A DNA stretch of 57,134 bases from Flavobacterium sp. HTF (GTDB lineage Bacteria > Bacteroidota > Bacteroidia > Flavobacteriales > Flavobacteriaceae): NCBI RefSeq assembly GCF_003105115.1, contig NZ_QETH01000023.1, positions 1 through 57,134 of the forward strand. Direction: 5' to 3'. Of this stretch, positions 1 to 7,680 are shown in pieces. The notes below the pieces were generated by a model that was not told the origin of the DNA, searched no databases, and worked only from the letters and a program-made list of their open reading frames with translations. The position numbers and the translations under genes were made by a program. Numbering within the stretch: position 1 is the first letter of the stretch; every line of letters starts with the position of its first letter.

Positions 1-231
1 GATGATTGCGAGAAATTTGGATTTGAAAAATATAAAAACTCAAAAAACATAATAATTTATAATAAGCCAAATTTTCTTTCTATAAATCCAATACACCAAA
101 CAAGTAGAATATTTATTTTAGACAAAAATGACATTTATATTGCGATGATAAAAGAAAATCAAAAACTGAATGTTCCTGTTCTTTTCTCGCAAATAGTTTT
201 AAAATCGGATATTAAAAAATTATGCCAATAA
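1..231 (+). CDS. Hypothetical protein, 3' end only
   Basis: Frame 1 is open from the first base to a TAA at 229-231, giving the last 76 residues of a protein that begins before the window. The fragment is rich in Lys, Asn and Ile and has no motif I recognise. It runs into the lipoprotein gene that follows with only 5 bases between, so the two probably share a transcript. No function is proposed. Confidence 0.6.
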   Translation, partial: DDCEKFGFEKYKNSKNIIIYNKPNFLSINPIHQTSRIFILDKNDIYIAMIKENQKLNVPVLFSQIVLKSDIKKLCQ

Positions 232-236
232 GGTTT

Positions 237-899
237 ATGAAAGTATCAAAATTCCTATTACTTTTTCTTTCAATCATTTCCTTTTGGGGATGTGAAAAAA
301 GTGTGACCAAAATAAAAAGACAGTATTTTACTGACGATGTAAAAAATGTAGAATTATTAGCTGTTAACTATTGCGTGGATAATAATGGTCAAATAAGTTC
401 AGTCGTTATTAATCCTGAAAAAACAAATTATAAAAATCAGGAAAAAATAAATGAGGCTATAGAAAACCTGAAAAAGATTTATTATTCTGAAGACAGCAAA
501 CTAAGAAATAACTGTTATGATTATATTTTCATATTTGCCAATACAAAATATGAAAATAAAAAACTTGACGCTTCAAAAATTTCAAAATGTGACAACTTAA
601 AAACCGGAACTTTCAAATATAGTGATGGCTCTTTTCCTGAAATGACAATAATAAGGGATGATAAGTTTCAAACAGAAAAGAATTTACATCAAACTTCTAC
701 GTTTAGAATTGAGTGGTCTGATAATACGAACTATAGTTTAACCTATGTAAAAGGTAGTAACAAAAGATTAGACTCTTTAATTGGCAGCAAAATTTATGTA
801 GAAATTATAGATATTCTTGATGATGAAAATTATGTCTATAAAGCTACATTGTTAGATAAATCAATTGTTATAGGGATTTTAAAAAAAATCAATTCCTGA
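237..899 (+). CDS. Small predicted lipoprotein of unknown function
   Basis: About 220 residues. I chose the ATG at 237 over the in-frame ATG at 222 because it begins MKVSK directly before a hydrophobic stretch and a lipobox ending FWGC, a normal lipoprotein signal (Cys at residue 19). The earlier ATG would overlap the upstream gene and add MPIRF before the signal. The mature part is hydrophilic, rich in Asn, Lys and Asp, and has no motif I know. It lies just before the pigment operon but does not resemble its genes. It probably sits in the inner leaflet of the outer membrane or in the periplasm; this is inferred only from the lipobox. Confidence 0.6.
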   Translation: MKVSKFLLLFLSIISFWGCEKSVTKIKRQYFTDDVKNVELLAVNYCVDNNGQISSVVINPEKTNYKNQEKINEAIENLKKIYYSEDSKLRNNCYDYIFIFANTKYENKKLDASKISKCDNLKTGTFKYSDGSFPEMTIIRDDKFQTEKNLHQTSTFRIEWSDNTNYSLTYVKGSNKRLDSLIGSKIYVEIIDILDDENYVYKATLLDKSIVIGILKKINS

Positions 900-918
900 C
901 CAATACTTTGTTTCAAAA

Positions 919-1536
919 ATGACTCAAAACAAAACCTACATACAATCTTATATCACCATCCAAAACAACGAAATTGTTTTGAACGGAACTTCTGTATTTA
1001 AAATTGAACCAACCGATTTTGCCGATTTCTCCAAGCAAGCGTATCGTAATTTTGAAATTCAGTATCCAAAGTTTTTCAAAATGGATGCTTTGAGCAAACT
1101 GGCTTTTTTAGGATCAGAATTGCTTTTGAGTCCGATCACTTCAAATGAGGAAGAAAATAATATCGCTTTGGTTCTGGCCAATAAATCGTCGAGTTTAGAT
1201 ACCGATATCAAACATCAGGAATCAATTTCAGACAAAGAAAACTATTTTCCGAGTCCGGCAGTTTTCGTTTATACGCTGCCAAATATCTGTCTGGGCGAAA
1301 TAAGTATCCGTCATCAGCTGAAAAGTGAGAATTCTTTCTTTATATTTGATGTTTTAAACGCTGAATTTTTGTCTAAGTATTCGGAGATTCTGTTAAACAC
1401 AAATAAAGCAGATTCAGTTCTGTGTGGCTGGGTGGAGTATTTTAACGAAAATTATAAAGCTTTTCTTTGCCTTATCAGCAAGGATCAAAACGGGAAATAT
1501 AAAAACGAAAATATCAATACATTATATAATAAATAA
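919..1536 (+). CDS. Ketosynthase N-terminal-like protein of the pigment locus
   Basis: 205 residues. The segment FKMDALSKLAFLGSELLL resembles the short stand-alone ketosynthase-like domain (Ketoacyl-synt_2 type) that often accompanies aryl-polyene and flexirubin loci. It is far too short for a complete thiolase-fold synthase and I see no TACSS or HGT catalytic motif. It is separated by 2 bases from the ACP gene and is the first gene of the uninterrupted plus-strand operon. A role in positioning or regulating the ACP/ketosynthase machinery is possible but unproven. The family call rests on recognising the pattern, so confidence is moderate. Confidence 0.6.
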   Translation: MTQNKTYIQSYITIQNNEIVLNGTSVFKIEPTDFADFSKQAYRNFEIQYPKFFKMDALSKLAFLGSELLLSPITSNEEENNIALVLANKSSSLDTDIKHQESISDKENYFPSPAVFVYTLPNICLGEISIRHQLKSENSFFIFDVLNAEFLSKYSEILLNTNKADSVLCGWVEYFNENYKAFLCLISKDQNGKYKNENINTLYNK

Positions 1537-1538
1537 TC

Positions 1539-1796
1539 ATGGAAGCATTAAAAGCAGAATTAAAAAACAAAATCATTTCAACTTTAAACCTTGAAGATAT
1601 CGCAGTTGAAGATATTGCAGATAACGATCCTTTGTTTGGAGACGGTTTAGGTTTAGACTCGATTGATGCTCTTGAACTAATCGTGATTTTAGATAAAGAT
1701 TACGGAATCAAATTGGTAGATCCGAAAGAAGGAAAAACGATTTTCCAGTCTATCGAAACTATGGCGGCGTATATCAGCGCTAACAGAACTAAATAG
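1539..1796 (+). CDS. Acyl carrier protein
   Basis: 85 residues, the usual ACP size. The phosphopantetheine site is plain: GLGLDSIDALELI, where the Ser of DSID would carry the arm. The rest is acidic and helical, as in ACPs. It is not the housekeeping acpP by context, since it is embedded with a dedicated ketosynthase pair and a dehydratase. It should carry the growing polyene chain of the flexirubin-type pigment in the cytoplasm. The following 100 bases before the ketosynthase gene are an A+T-rich repeat, not coding. Confidence 0.92.
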   Translation: MEALKAELKNKIISTLNLEDIAVEDIADNDPLFGDGLGLDSIDALELIVILDKDYGIKLVDPKEGKTIFQSIETMAAYISANRTK

Positions 1797-1896
1797 ATTG
1801 TAGATTTTAAACTTTAGATTTTAGATTTCTTTAGACAGAAATATTTAAAATCTAAGTAATAGTCTGAATCTAAAATTTTAAAATCTAAAATCTAAA
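1797..1896. repeat. Intergenic TTTAGATTT-type inverted repeat
   Basis: The whole gap between the ACP and ketosynthase genes is built of copies of the word TTTAGATTT and its complement AAATCTAAA. The left half reads in one sense and the right half in the other, so the RNA could fold into a long imperfect A/U hairpin inside the operon. Related words occur at 33741-33790 and 39517-39570, so this looks like a dispersed intergenic repeat. Confidence 0.65.
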
Positions 1897-3096
1897 ATGG
1901 CAAAAGGTGTTGCAATAACAGGAATGGGAATTATCTCTGCGATCGGAAATTCGGTGGAGGAGAATTATATTTCATTAATCGAAAATAAAATCGGCGTTTC
2001 TCAAATCCAAAATATTTCGACTGTTCATGCAAATGTTATTAAAGTCGGTGAGATTAAAAAAACCAATTCAGAATTGGTTGACGAACTGAATCTTCCTGCT
2101 TCTAATAATTTTTCGAGAACGGCAATGATTGGCACTTTGGCAGCAAAACAAGCTGTTCAGAATGCGGGCATTACCTCTATAAACGAATTTAGGACCGGAC
2201 TTATTTCGGCTACAAGTGTGGGCGGAATGGATATGACCGAAAGACATTATTACGATTATTTTGAAAAACCGGAACTTGTAAAGTACATTACCTGTCACGA
2301 TGGTGGTGATGTTGCCGAAAAAATTGCCGAAGAACTGGGTTTAAAAGGTATGGTAACAACCATAAGTACCGCATGTTCATCGGCTGCAAATTCGATTATG
2401 CTGGGTGCGAGATTAATCAAAACCGGAAAATTAGACCGTGTTATTGTTGGCGGAGCCGATGCTCTGGCAAAATTTACGATCAACGGATTTAAGACTCTGA
2501 TGATTTTATCTGACGATTACAATAAACCTTTTGACAATAACAGAAAAGGATTAAATCTTGGCGAAGCTGCCGCTTTTTTAGTTTTAGAATCGGATGAAAT
2601 TGTTGCCAAACAAAATAAAAAAGTATTGGCAAGAGTTTCCGGTTACGGAAATGCAAATGATGCTTTTCATCAGACTGCTTCTTCAGAAAATGGCGATGGT
2701 GCGTTTTTGGCCATGAAAAAAGCTTTCGAAGTTTCGGGTTTAAAACCTTCTGAAATTGATTACATCAATGTACACGGAACAGCAACGCCAAACAACGACT
2801 TATCTGAAGGAAGAGCTTTACGACGAATTTACGAAGATCAAAAAATTCCTGATTTCAGTTCAACAAAACCTTTTACAGGCCACACTTTAGCGGCAGCAGC
2901 TGCAATTGAAGCCGTTTACAGTGTTTTGGCCATTCAGCATAATGTGGTTTATCCGAATTTGAATTTTGAAACTCCGATGGAAGAATTTGATCTTAAACCG
3001 CAAACCTCTTTAAAAAATGCAACTATCGAACACGTTTTATCCAACTCTTTTGGTTTTGGAGGAAATTGTTCAACCCTTATATTTTCAAAAAGCTAA
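1897..3096 (+). CDS. Beta-ketoacyl-ACP synthase, active subunit (FabF/ApeO type)
   Basis: 399 residues, the full KAS II length. It should condense malonyl-ACP with a growing acyl-ACP chain. All three catalytic residues are visible: Cys160 in TACSS, His293 in VHGTATPN and His329 in KPFTGHTLAA. A Gly-rich C-terminal NSFGFGGNC motif is also present. The stop overlaps the next start by one base (TAATG), and the next gene is a KAS homologue without catalytic residues. The pair therefore looks like a ketosynthase/chain-length-factor heterodimer as in aryl-polyene (ApeO/ApeC) and type II polyketide systems. The polyene pigment role is inferred from the neighbours. Confidence 0.9.
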   Translation: MAKGVAITGMGIISAIGNSVEENYISLIENKIGVSQIQNISTVHANVIKVGEIKKTNSELVDELNLPASNNFSRTAMIGTLAAKQAVQNAGITSINEFRTGLISATSVGGMDMTERHYYDYFEKPELVKYITCHDGGDVAEKIAEELGLKGMVTTISTACSSAANSIMLGARLIKTGKLDRVIVGGADALAKFTINGFKTLMILSDDYNKPFDNNRKGLNLGEAAAFLVLESDEIVAKQNKKVLARVSGYGNANDAFHQTASSENGDGAFLAMKKAFEVSGLKPSEIDYINVHGTATPNNDLSEGRALRRIYEDQKIPDFSSTKPFTGHTLAAAAAIEAVYSVLAIQHNVVYPNLNFETPMEEFDLKPQTSLKNATIEHVLSNSFGFGGNCSTLIFSKS

Positions 3097-4160
3097 TGAC
3101 AAAAAAAACATATATAAATGGAGTAGGCTGTATTTCGACTCAAAAAACATTTGATACTGTTTTTTTAGAAGAAGCCATTGTAAATCATGAAGAAAATGTA
3201 CTGGCAATTGTTTCGCCGGCGTACAAAGAATATATTTCTCCGGCAGCAAGCCGCAGGATGGCAAAAGGTGTAAAAAATGGAATCGTAGCTTCGGCTTTGG
3301 CGATGAAAGATGCCAATATCGAAAACGTTGATGCCATTATTACCGGAACGGGTTTAGGCTGTATAGAAGATTCTGAAAAATTCCTGAAAAGTATTTTAGA
3401 TAATAAGGAAGAATTTTTAACACCAACTTCTTTTATCCAGTCGACACATAATACGGTTGGTGCACAGATTGCCCTTTTACAACAATGCAAAGGGTATAAT
3501 TTTACGTATGTAAACGGTGCGGTTTCTTTTGAATCGGCACTTTTGGATGCTAAAATGCAGATTGAAGAAGATGATGCCAATTCAATTTTAGTGGGCGGTG
3601 TTGATGAAAATGGTGAGTATACCACTTCTCTTTTTAAACTAAACGGACGCATCAAAGCAGATAATTCTGCTCCGTATGACGTTTTAAATTCTACAACAAG
3701 CGGTGCCGTTTATGGAGAAGGAGCCAGTTTTTTTGTTTTAGAAAACGAAAGAAAAGAAAACACATACGCTGAACTTCTGGATATTGCCATTGTAAATACA
3801 CTCGAAGAAAATGAAATTGAAGCAGAAATCGTTTCTTTTTTAAAGTCCAATAATCTGGAGATTTCAGATATTGATGCCCTGGTTTTAGGTTTTGACGGAA
3901 ATGCTGATTTCGAAAGTTATTATAAAGATCTTGCAGAAAATGCTTTTGCCAAAACAACTGTTTTGTATTACAAACATTTGAGCGGCGAATATGATACGGC
4001 TTCGGCTTTTGCCTTCTGGATGGCATCAAAAGTTATAAAAACACAGGAAGTTCCAGAAATTATCAAAGTAAATTCTATTACGAAACCGGCTTATAAAACT
4101 ATTTTATTGTACAATCAGTTAAACGGAAAAAATCATAGTTTTACGTTGCTTTCAAAATGA
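3096..4160 (+). CDS. Inactive ketosynthase homologue, chain-length-factor-like
   Basis: 354 residues from the ATG at 3096, which overlaps the previous stop (TAATG). An upstream in-frame codon at 3066 lies inside the previous gene and is less likely. The protein has the KAS layout, but the active-site region reads VNGAVSFESA with Val143 where the Cys should be. The two His positions are replaced too: the VHGTA region reads VLGFDG, and the TGHT region reads SGEYD. It cannot perform condensation by the known mechanism. As with chain length factors of type II polyketide synthases and ApeC, it probably dimerises with the active subunit just upstream and sets chain length. Confidence 0.8.
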   Translation: MTKKTYINGVGCISTQKTFDTVFLEEAIVNHEENVLAIVSPAYKEYISPAASRRMAKGVKNGIVASALAMKDANIENVDAIITGTGLGCIEDSEKFLKSILDNKEEFLTPTSFIQSTHNTVGAQIALLQQCKGYNFTYVNGAVSFESALLDAKMQIEEDDANSILVGGVDENGEYTTSLFKLNGRIKADNSAPYDVLNSTTSGAVYGEGASFFVLENERKENTYAELLDIAIVNTLEENEIEAEIVSFLKSNNLEISDIDALVLGFDGNADFESYYKDLAENAFAKTTVLYYKHLSGEYDTASAFAFWMASKVIKTQEVPEIIKVNSITKPAYKTILLYNQLNGKNHSFTLLSK

Positions 4161-4933
4161 TAACGCATAAAAACATATCGATATTTTTTATCCTTTTGTT
4201 GCTTTTATTGTTTCTCCTGAACCTTTATATCGCAATTAATTTTTGGTGGTTTGTTGGTATTGTTTTCATATGGCTGGGCATAAATGCGATCGGTTCTTCA
4301 CTAATTTCTTCTGATTATCATGTAAAGGCATTCTGCAATAATCCATCCGAAACAGAAAAAAAAATTGCACTTACTTTTGATGACGGCCCGACTATTTTTA
4401 CTTTGGAAGTTTTAGAACTTTTAAAAAAATACAATGCCAAAGCGACCTTTTTCTGTATCGGAAAAAATATAGAAGCACATCCCGAAATACTTAAAAAGGT
4501 GATTGAAGAAGGCCATCTGGTTGGAAATCATTCCTACTCTCATTCTGATTTTTTTGATTTTTATACTGCTAAAAAAATTACAGAAGAAATTCAGAAAACG
4601 GATTTGCTTTTAGAAAAATATACTTCCAAAAAAATAAACTTTTTTCGTCCGCCTTACGGAGTTACAACTCCTTCTATACGAAGAGCTTTGAAAGTAACCG
4701 GGCACAAAGTAATCGGCTGGAATATTCGTTCGCTTGACGGAGGAACTAAAAATCAGGATTTAATTTTCAATCGGATTATAAAACGCATTTCTCCCGGCGG
4801 AATTGTACTTTTGCATGATACGGCTCCGCATTCTGTTTTAGTATTGGAACAGTTTTTGCAATTTTTACAGCAAAATAATTATAAAGTAATTTCGACCGAA
4901 GAACTTTTGAATCTTAAAGCTTATGAAATCTAA
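4157..4933 (+). CDS. Membrane-anchored polysaccharide deacetylase family protein
   Basis: 258 residues. Two hydrophobic segments in the first 50 residues anchor it in the inner membrane. The NodB domain follows with its motifs intact: TFDDGP, the metal-binding NHSYSH, RPPYG, and a C-terminal LLHDTA. These are the residues of a metal-dependent de-N- or de-O-acetylase. It overlaps the previous gene by 4 bases (ATGA) and the next by 11. Deacetylases of this type recur in flexirubin loci; the substrate is not known and may be a sugar or lipid headgroup of the pigment rather than peptidoglycan. Confidence 0.85.
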   Translation: MITHKNISIFFILLLLLLFLLNLYIAINFWWFVGIVFIWLGINAIGSSLISSDYHVKAFCNNPSETEKKIALTFDDGPTIFTLEVLELLKKYNAKATFFCIGKNIEAHPEILKKVIEEGHLVGNHSYSHSDFFDFYTAKKITEEIQKTDLLLEKYTSKKINFFRPPYGVTTPSIRRALKVTGHKVIGWNIRSLDGGTKNQDLIFNRIIKRISPGGIVLLHDTAPHSVLVLEQFLQFLQQNNYKVISTEELLNLKAYEI

Positions 4934-5552
4934 AATATATTTTTTCGTTTTACTCTTAAATATCTGTACTGTTTTTGCTCAGGAACAAAAAATGACTGAT
5001 GCAGAAATTACTGCTTTTAAACAGGATGTAAATGTGGTGGCCAAAAAAATCAAAACGCTGAGCACCGATTTTGTTCAGTATAAACATTTGGATTTTTTAT
5101 CGAAAGATATTGAAACGTCCGGAAAAATGATCTTTAAGGAACCTGCTCTTCTTCAATGGCAATATAAAAAACCATACAATTACAGCATCGTTTTTAAAAA
5201 CGGAAAAATTCTGATCAATGATGAAGGAAAAAAGAGTGCGGTAGATATTGGCAACAGCAAAATTTTTGGGCGAATCAACAAATTAATTGTTGGAAGCGTG
5301 AGCGGAAATATGTTTGACGATAAAGAATTTACCATTTCGTATTTTAAATTGAAAGGGCAAAATCTGGCGAAGTTTATCCCGAAAGATGCAACGCTGAAAA
5401 AATACATCAAACAAATTGAACTGACTTTTGATAAAGAAGAAGCAACAGTTGTTCAGGTAAAATTATTAGAATCATCTGAAGATTACACCCGAATTGTACT
5501 TAAAAATAAAGTAATAAATGCAAAAATCGACGATTCAGTTTTTACTAATTAA
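4923..5552 (+). CDS. LolA-like outer membrane lipoprotein carrier
   Basis: 209 residues with an N-terminal signal peptide ending around TVFAQEQ, so periplasmic. The mature part matches LolA-type proteins: FVQYKHLDFLSKDIETSGKM is a typical first strand pair and the LQWQYKKPY segment follows. LolA ferries lipidated molecules through the periplasm. A LolA copy inside a pigment operon, beside an MMPL exporter, suggests a dedicated carrier of the lipid-linked polyene to the outer membrane (inference). It overlaps the following lipoprotein gene by 35 bases. Confidence 0.82.
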   Translation: MKSKIYFFVLLLNICTVFAQEQKMTDAEITAFKQDVNVVAKKIKTLSTDFVQYKHLDFLSKDIETSGKMIFKEPALLQWQYKKPYNYSIVFKNGKILINDEGKKSAVDIGNSKIFGRINKLIVGSVSGNMFDDKEFTISYFKLKGQNLAKFIPKDATLKKYIKQIELTFDKEEATVVQVKLLESSEDYTRIVLKNKVINAKIDDSVFTN

Positions 5553-6153
5553 TTGCTTTCTGGCAATTGTTTTAGTTTCTTGTGGCTCGGTCACAAAAAA
5601 TTATACGCCTAAAAAATTAGACAAAACGTCTTATCAGTCACCTTATTTTTCAGATTCAAAAACGGATTATGTCTACAAAACCAATATCACCGTTTATGGA
5701 AATGAATTGTCCGGAATTTTTATTGCAAAAAAAATAAACGACACGGTTCACCGGGTGGTTTTTACAACTGAATTCGGAAATAAATTACTGGATTTTGAAA
5801 TTTCTGAAAAGAGTTTTAAAGTCAATTCAATTGTATCAGAATTAGACCGGAAAATCCTGATTAATACCTTAAAAGAAGATTTCAGATTATTGCTTAAAAA
5901 GGAATATCTGATTCAGGAACAATTTGAAAATGAATCAGATAACATTTACAAATCAATAGATGGGAAACGTTACAATTTGCTGTTTTTATCCAAAAAAGAC
6001 CAGAAATTTGAAAAACTCATTCATGCTTCAGCAACAAAAGAAAAAATAACGCTTACATTTAGTTCAGAAAACAATATTTTTGCCGAGAAAATTCAGATTG
6101 TACATCAAAATATTAAATTGAAAATCGAGTTAAATTATTTTAAACCAGAGTAG
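5518..6153 (+). CDS. Predicted lipoprotein of the pigment operon
   Basis: 211 residues. The N-terminus is a hydrophobic stretch ending in LVSCGS, a clear lipobox with Cys at residue 22. The start lies 35 bases inside the LolA-like gene in another frame, and no later in-frame Met precedes the signal. The mature part is a beta-rich, Lys-rich chain with no motif I know. Being translationally coupled to a LolA-like carrier, it could be an outer-membrane acceptor in the manner of LolB; that is inference from position and size only. Confidence 0.7.
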   Translation: MQKSTIQFLLINCFLAIVLVSCGSVTKNYTPKKLDKTSYQSPYFSDSKTDYVYKTNITVYGNELSGIFIAKKINDTVHRVVFTTEFGNKLLDFEISEKSFKVNSIVSELDRKILINTLKEDFRLLLKKEYLIQEQFENESDNIYKSIDGKRYNLLFLSKKDQKFEKLIHASATKEKITLTFSSENNIFAEKIQIVHQNIKLKIELNYFKPE

Positions 6154-6184
6154 AAATTTAAATTCACCATTAAATCAAACCAAG

Positions 6185-6799
6185 ATGAAAAAAATAATTT
6201 TAATTGTTTTCGTTTTTTATATCGGAATCATTGCAACACAAGCGCAAGTAACTGTTAGTCCTGGGATTAGAGGAGGTTTGAACCTTTCGAGACTAACAAA
6301 TATTGACTACAACAATACCAAATCTGATTTTTATATTGGAGGATTTGTAAACATAAAATTCAATAAATATTTTTCACTTCAACCGGAGCTAAATTATTCC
6401 AGACAGGGTTCAGAAGGAAGAGAATATGCTTTTGACAGCAACGCCTACAGAAATGTAAATTACGAGTTAAATTATGTAACGCTTGGAGCACTGGCAAAGT
6501 TTAATTTTAAAGGAAGTGGTTTTCACGTTTTAGCGGGACCTTCCTTTGATTTTAAAACAGATGACAATTTTAGTAATTATGATTACAGCCCTGTAAATTT
6601 TGATTTGGCTTTTGTTGGCGGCGTTGGTTATAGTTTACCAAACGGACTGACTTTTGAAGCCAGAATTAAACAGGGTCTGATTGATATTTATGGTTACGAC
6701 GGTCTTAATTATGATGAGAACGGAGATTATTACTATGATGATGTTATCCTGAATCAGGTATTCCAGATCGGTATTAGTTATACTTTTAAAATGAAATAA
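6185..6799 (+). CDS. Outer membrane beta-barrel protein (porin family)
   Basis: 204 residues with a signal peptide (MKKIILIVFVFYIG... cleaved near TQAQ). The mature sequence shows alternating aromatic/hydrophobic strands (GIRGGLNLSRL, FSLQPELNYSRQG, FHVLAGPSFDF, LAFVGGVGYSL) and ends in an amphipathic strand FQIGISYTFKMK, as in PorT-like / OMP_b-brl_2 eight-strand barrels common in Bacteroidota. It may hold or stabilise the pigment at the outer membrane, but that rests only on its place between the lipoprotein and dehydratase genes. Confidence 0.75.
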   Translation: MKKIILIVFVFYIGIIATQAQVTVSPGIRGGLNLSRLTNIDYNNTKSDFYIGGFVNIKFNKYFSLQPELNYSRQGSEGREYAFDSNAYRNVNYELNYVTLGALAKFNFKGSGFHVLAGPSFDFKTDDNFSNYDYSPVNFDLAFVGGVGYSLPNGLTFEARIKQGLIDIYGYDGLNYDENGDYYYDDVILNQVFQIGISYTFKMK

Positions 6800-6804
6800 A
6801 ATAG

Positions 6805-7176
6805 ATGGTTCTAAAAGATTTTTACAAAATACTTTCGGAAGAAAAAATATCCGATTCTAAATATGTTATCACGATTTTGGTCAATGAAAAACACGACGTT
6901 TTTAAAGGCCATTTTCCGGGGAATCCGATTATGCCGGGAGTTTGCATGATTCAGATTATTAAAGAACTGACTGAATCTATTACAAAAAGTACGCTGATGA
7001 TTCAGACGCTTGCAAATGTAAAATTTATGGCGCTTATAAATCCTGAAGCTACTCCGGAATTGCGTTTAGAACTTGATGTTGTTACTAGTGAAGATAATTT
7101 GGTTAAAGTGAAAAATACTACTTATTTTAACGAAACTGTTGCTTTGAAATTAAGCAACACTTATAAAAAATTATAG
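6805..7176 (+). CDS. FabZ-like hot-dog dehydratase with Gln at the catalytic Glu position
   Basis: 123 residues, a single hot-dog domain. The signature GHFPGNPIMPGV is present, with catalytic His36. In FabZ the partner Glu lies 14 residues later in a ...LEAMAQ segment; here that position reads CMIQIIKE, so residue 50 is Gln. The gene is 5 bases after the barrel gene and 2 before the next gene. In aryl-polyene loci such enzymes remove water in every elongation cycle and so make the conjugated chain. Whether the Glu-to-Gln change leaves activity, or marks a thioesterase-like or partner role, cannot be told from sequence. Confidence 0.8.
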   Translation: MVLKDFYKILSEEKISDSKYVITILVNEKHDVFKGHFPGNPIMPGVCMIQIIKELTESITKSTLMIQTLANVKFMALINPEATPELRLELDVVTSEDNLVKVKNTTYFNETVALKLSNTYKKL

Positions 7177-7178
7177 TT

Positions 7179-7664
7179 ATGAAACTATTACTGACACTAT
7201 TTGTCTGGATTAATTTTGTTGGTGCTCCCGATTTGGCGAGTATTCGCAAAATGTATACAGAAGCGCCTAAATCTGAAGCAAATGCCAAAGATTTTGTAGA
7301 AAAACTTTCGGGTATTTCTACTACTGATGATAAAATTATGGTGGCTTATAAAGCGGCTTCGATTTTGCTGGATTCAAAATACGAGAAAAAATTAGGCGAA
7401 AAAATCAGCCGTTTTAAGGAAGGTGCAAAACTGCTAGAATCTACAATTACAAACGAACCCAACAACATCGAGATCAGAATGATCCGCCTGAGTATTCAGG
7501 AAAATGTTCCTGGAATTACGGGTTACAAAAAAAATATAAAAGAAGACAAAAAATACCTTACGACGCATTATGCTGAACAGAATGGTCCTTTAAAAGAATA
7601 CTTAAAAGACTTTGTATTACAATCTAAAAGTTTTTCTGAAAAAGAAAAACAATTCGTAAAGTAG
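7179..7664 (+). CDS. Exported hypothetical protein of the pigment operon
   Basis: 161 residues. A short hydrophobic N-terminus (MKLLLTLFVWINFVGAP) looks like a signal peptide. The rest is helical and charged, with no Cys and no motif that I recognise; the helical run around residues 60-110 could form TPR-like pairs. It sits between the dehydratase and a glycosyltransferase gene with gaps of 2 and 16 bases, so it is part of the operon. It is probably periplasmic; no function is proposed. Confidence 0.6.
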   Translation: MKLLLTLFVWINFVGAPDLASIRKMYTEAPKSEANAKDFVEKLSGISTTDDKIMVAYKAASILLDSKYEKKLGEKISRFKEGAKLLESTITNEPNNIEIRMIRLSIQENVPGITGYKKNIKEDKKYLTTHYAEQNGPLKEYLKDFVLQSKSFSEKEKQFVK

Positions 7665-7680
7665 GTAAATAACACTATCC

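Noticed and set aside
3066..3095. Earlier start for the chain-length-factor-like protein
   Set aside because: It would add ten residues read out of frame from the preceding gene; the TAATG overlap at 3096 gives the usual family N-terminus.
3185..3655. Minus-strand ORF of 156 codons
   Set aside because: It lies entirely opposite the chain-length-factor-like gene, has no recognisable domain, and breaks operon continuity.
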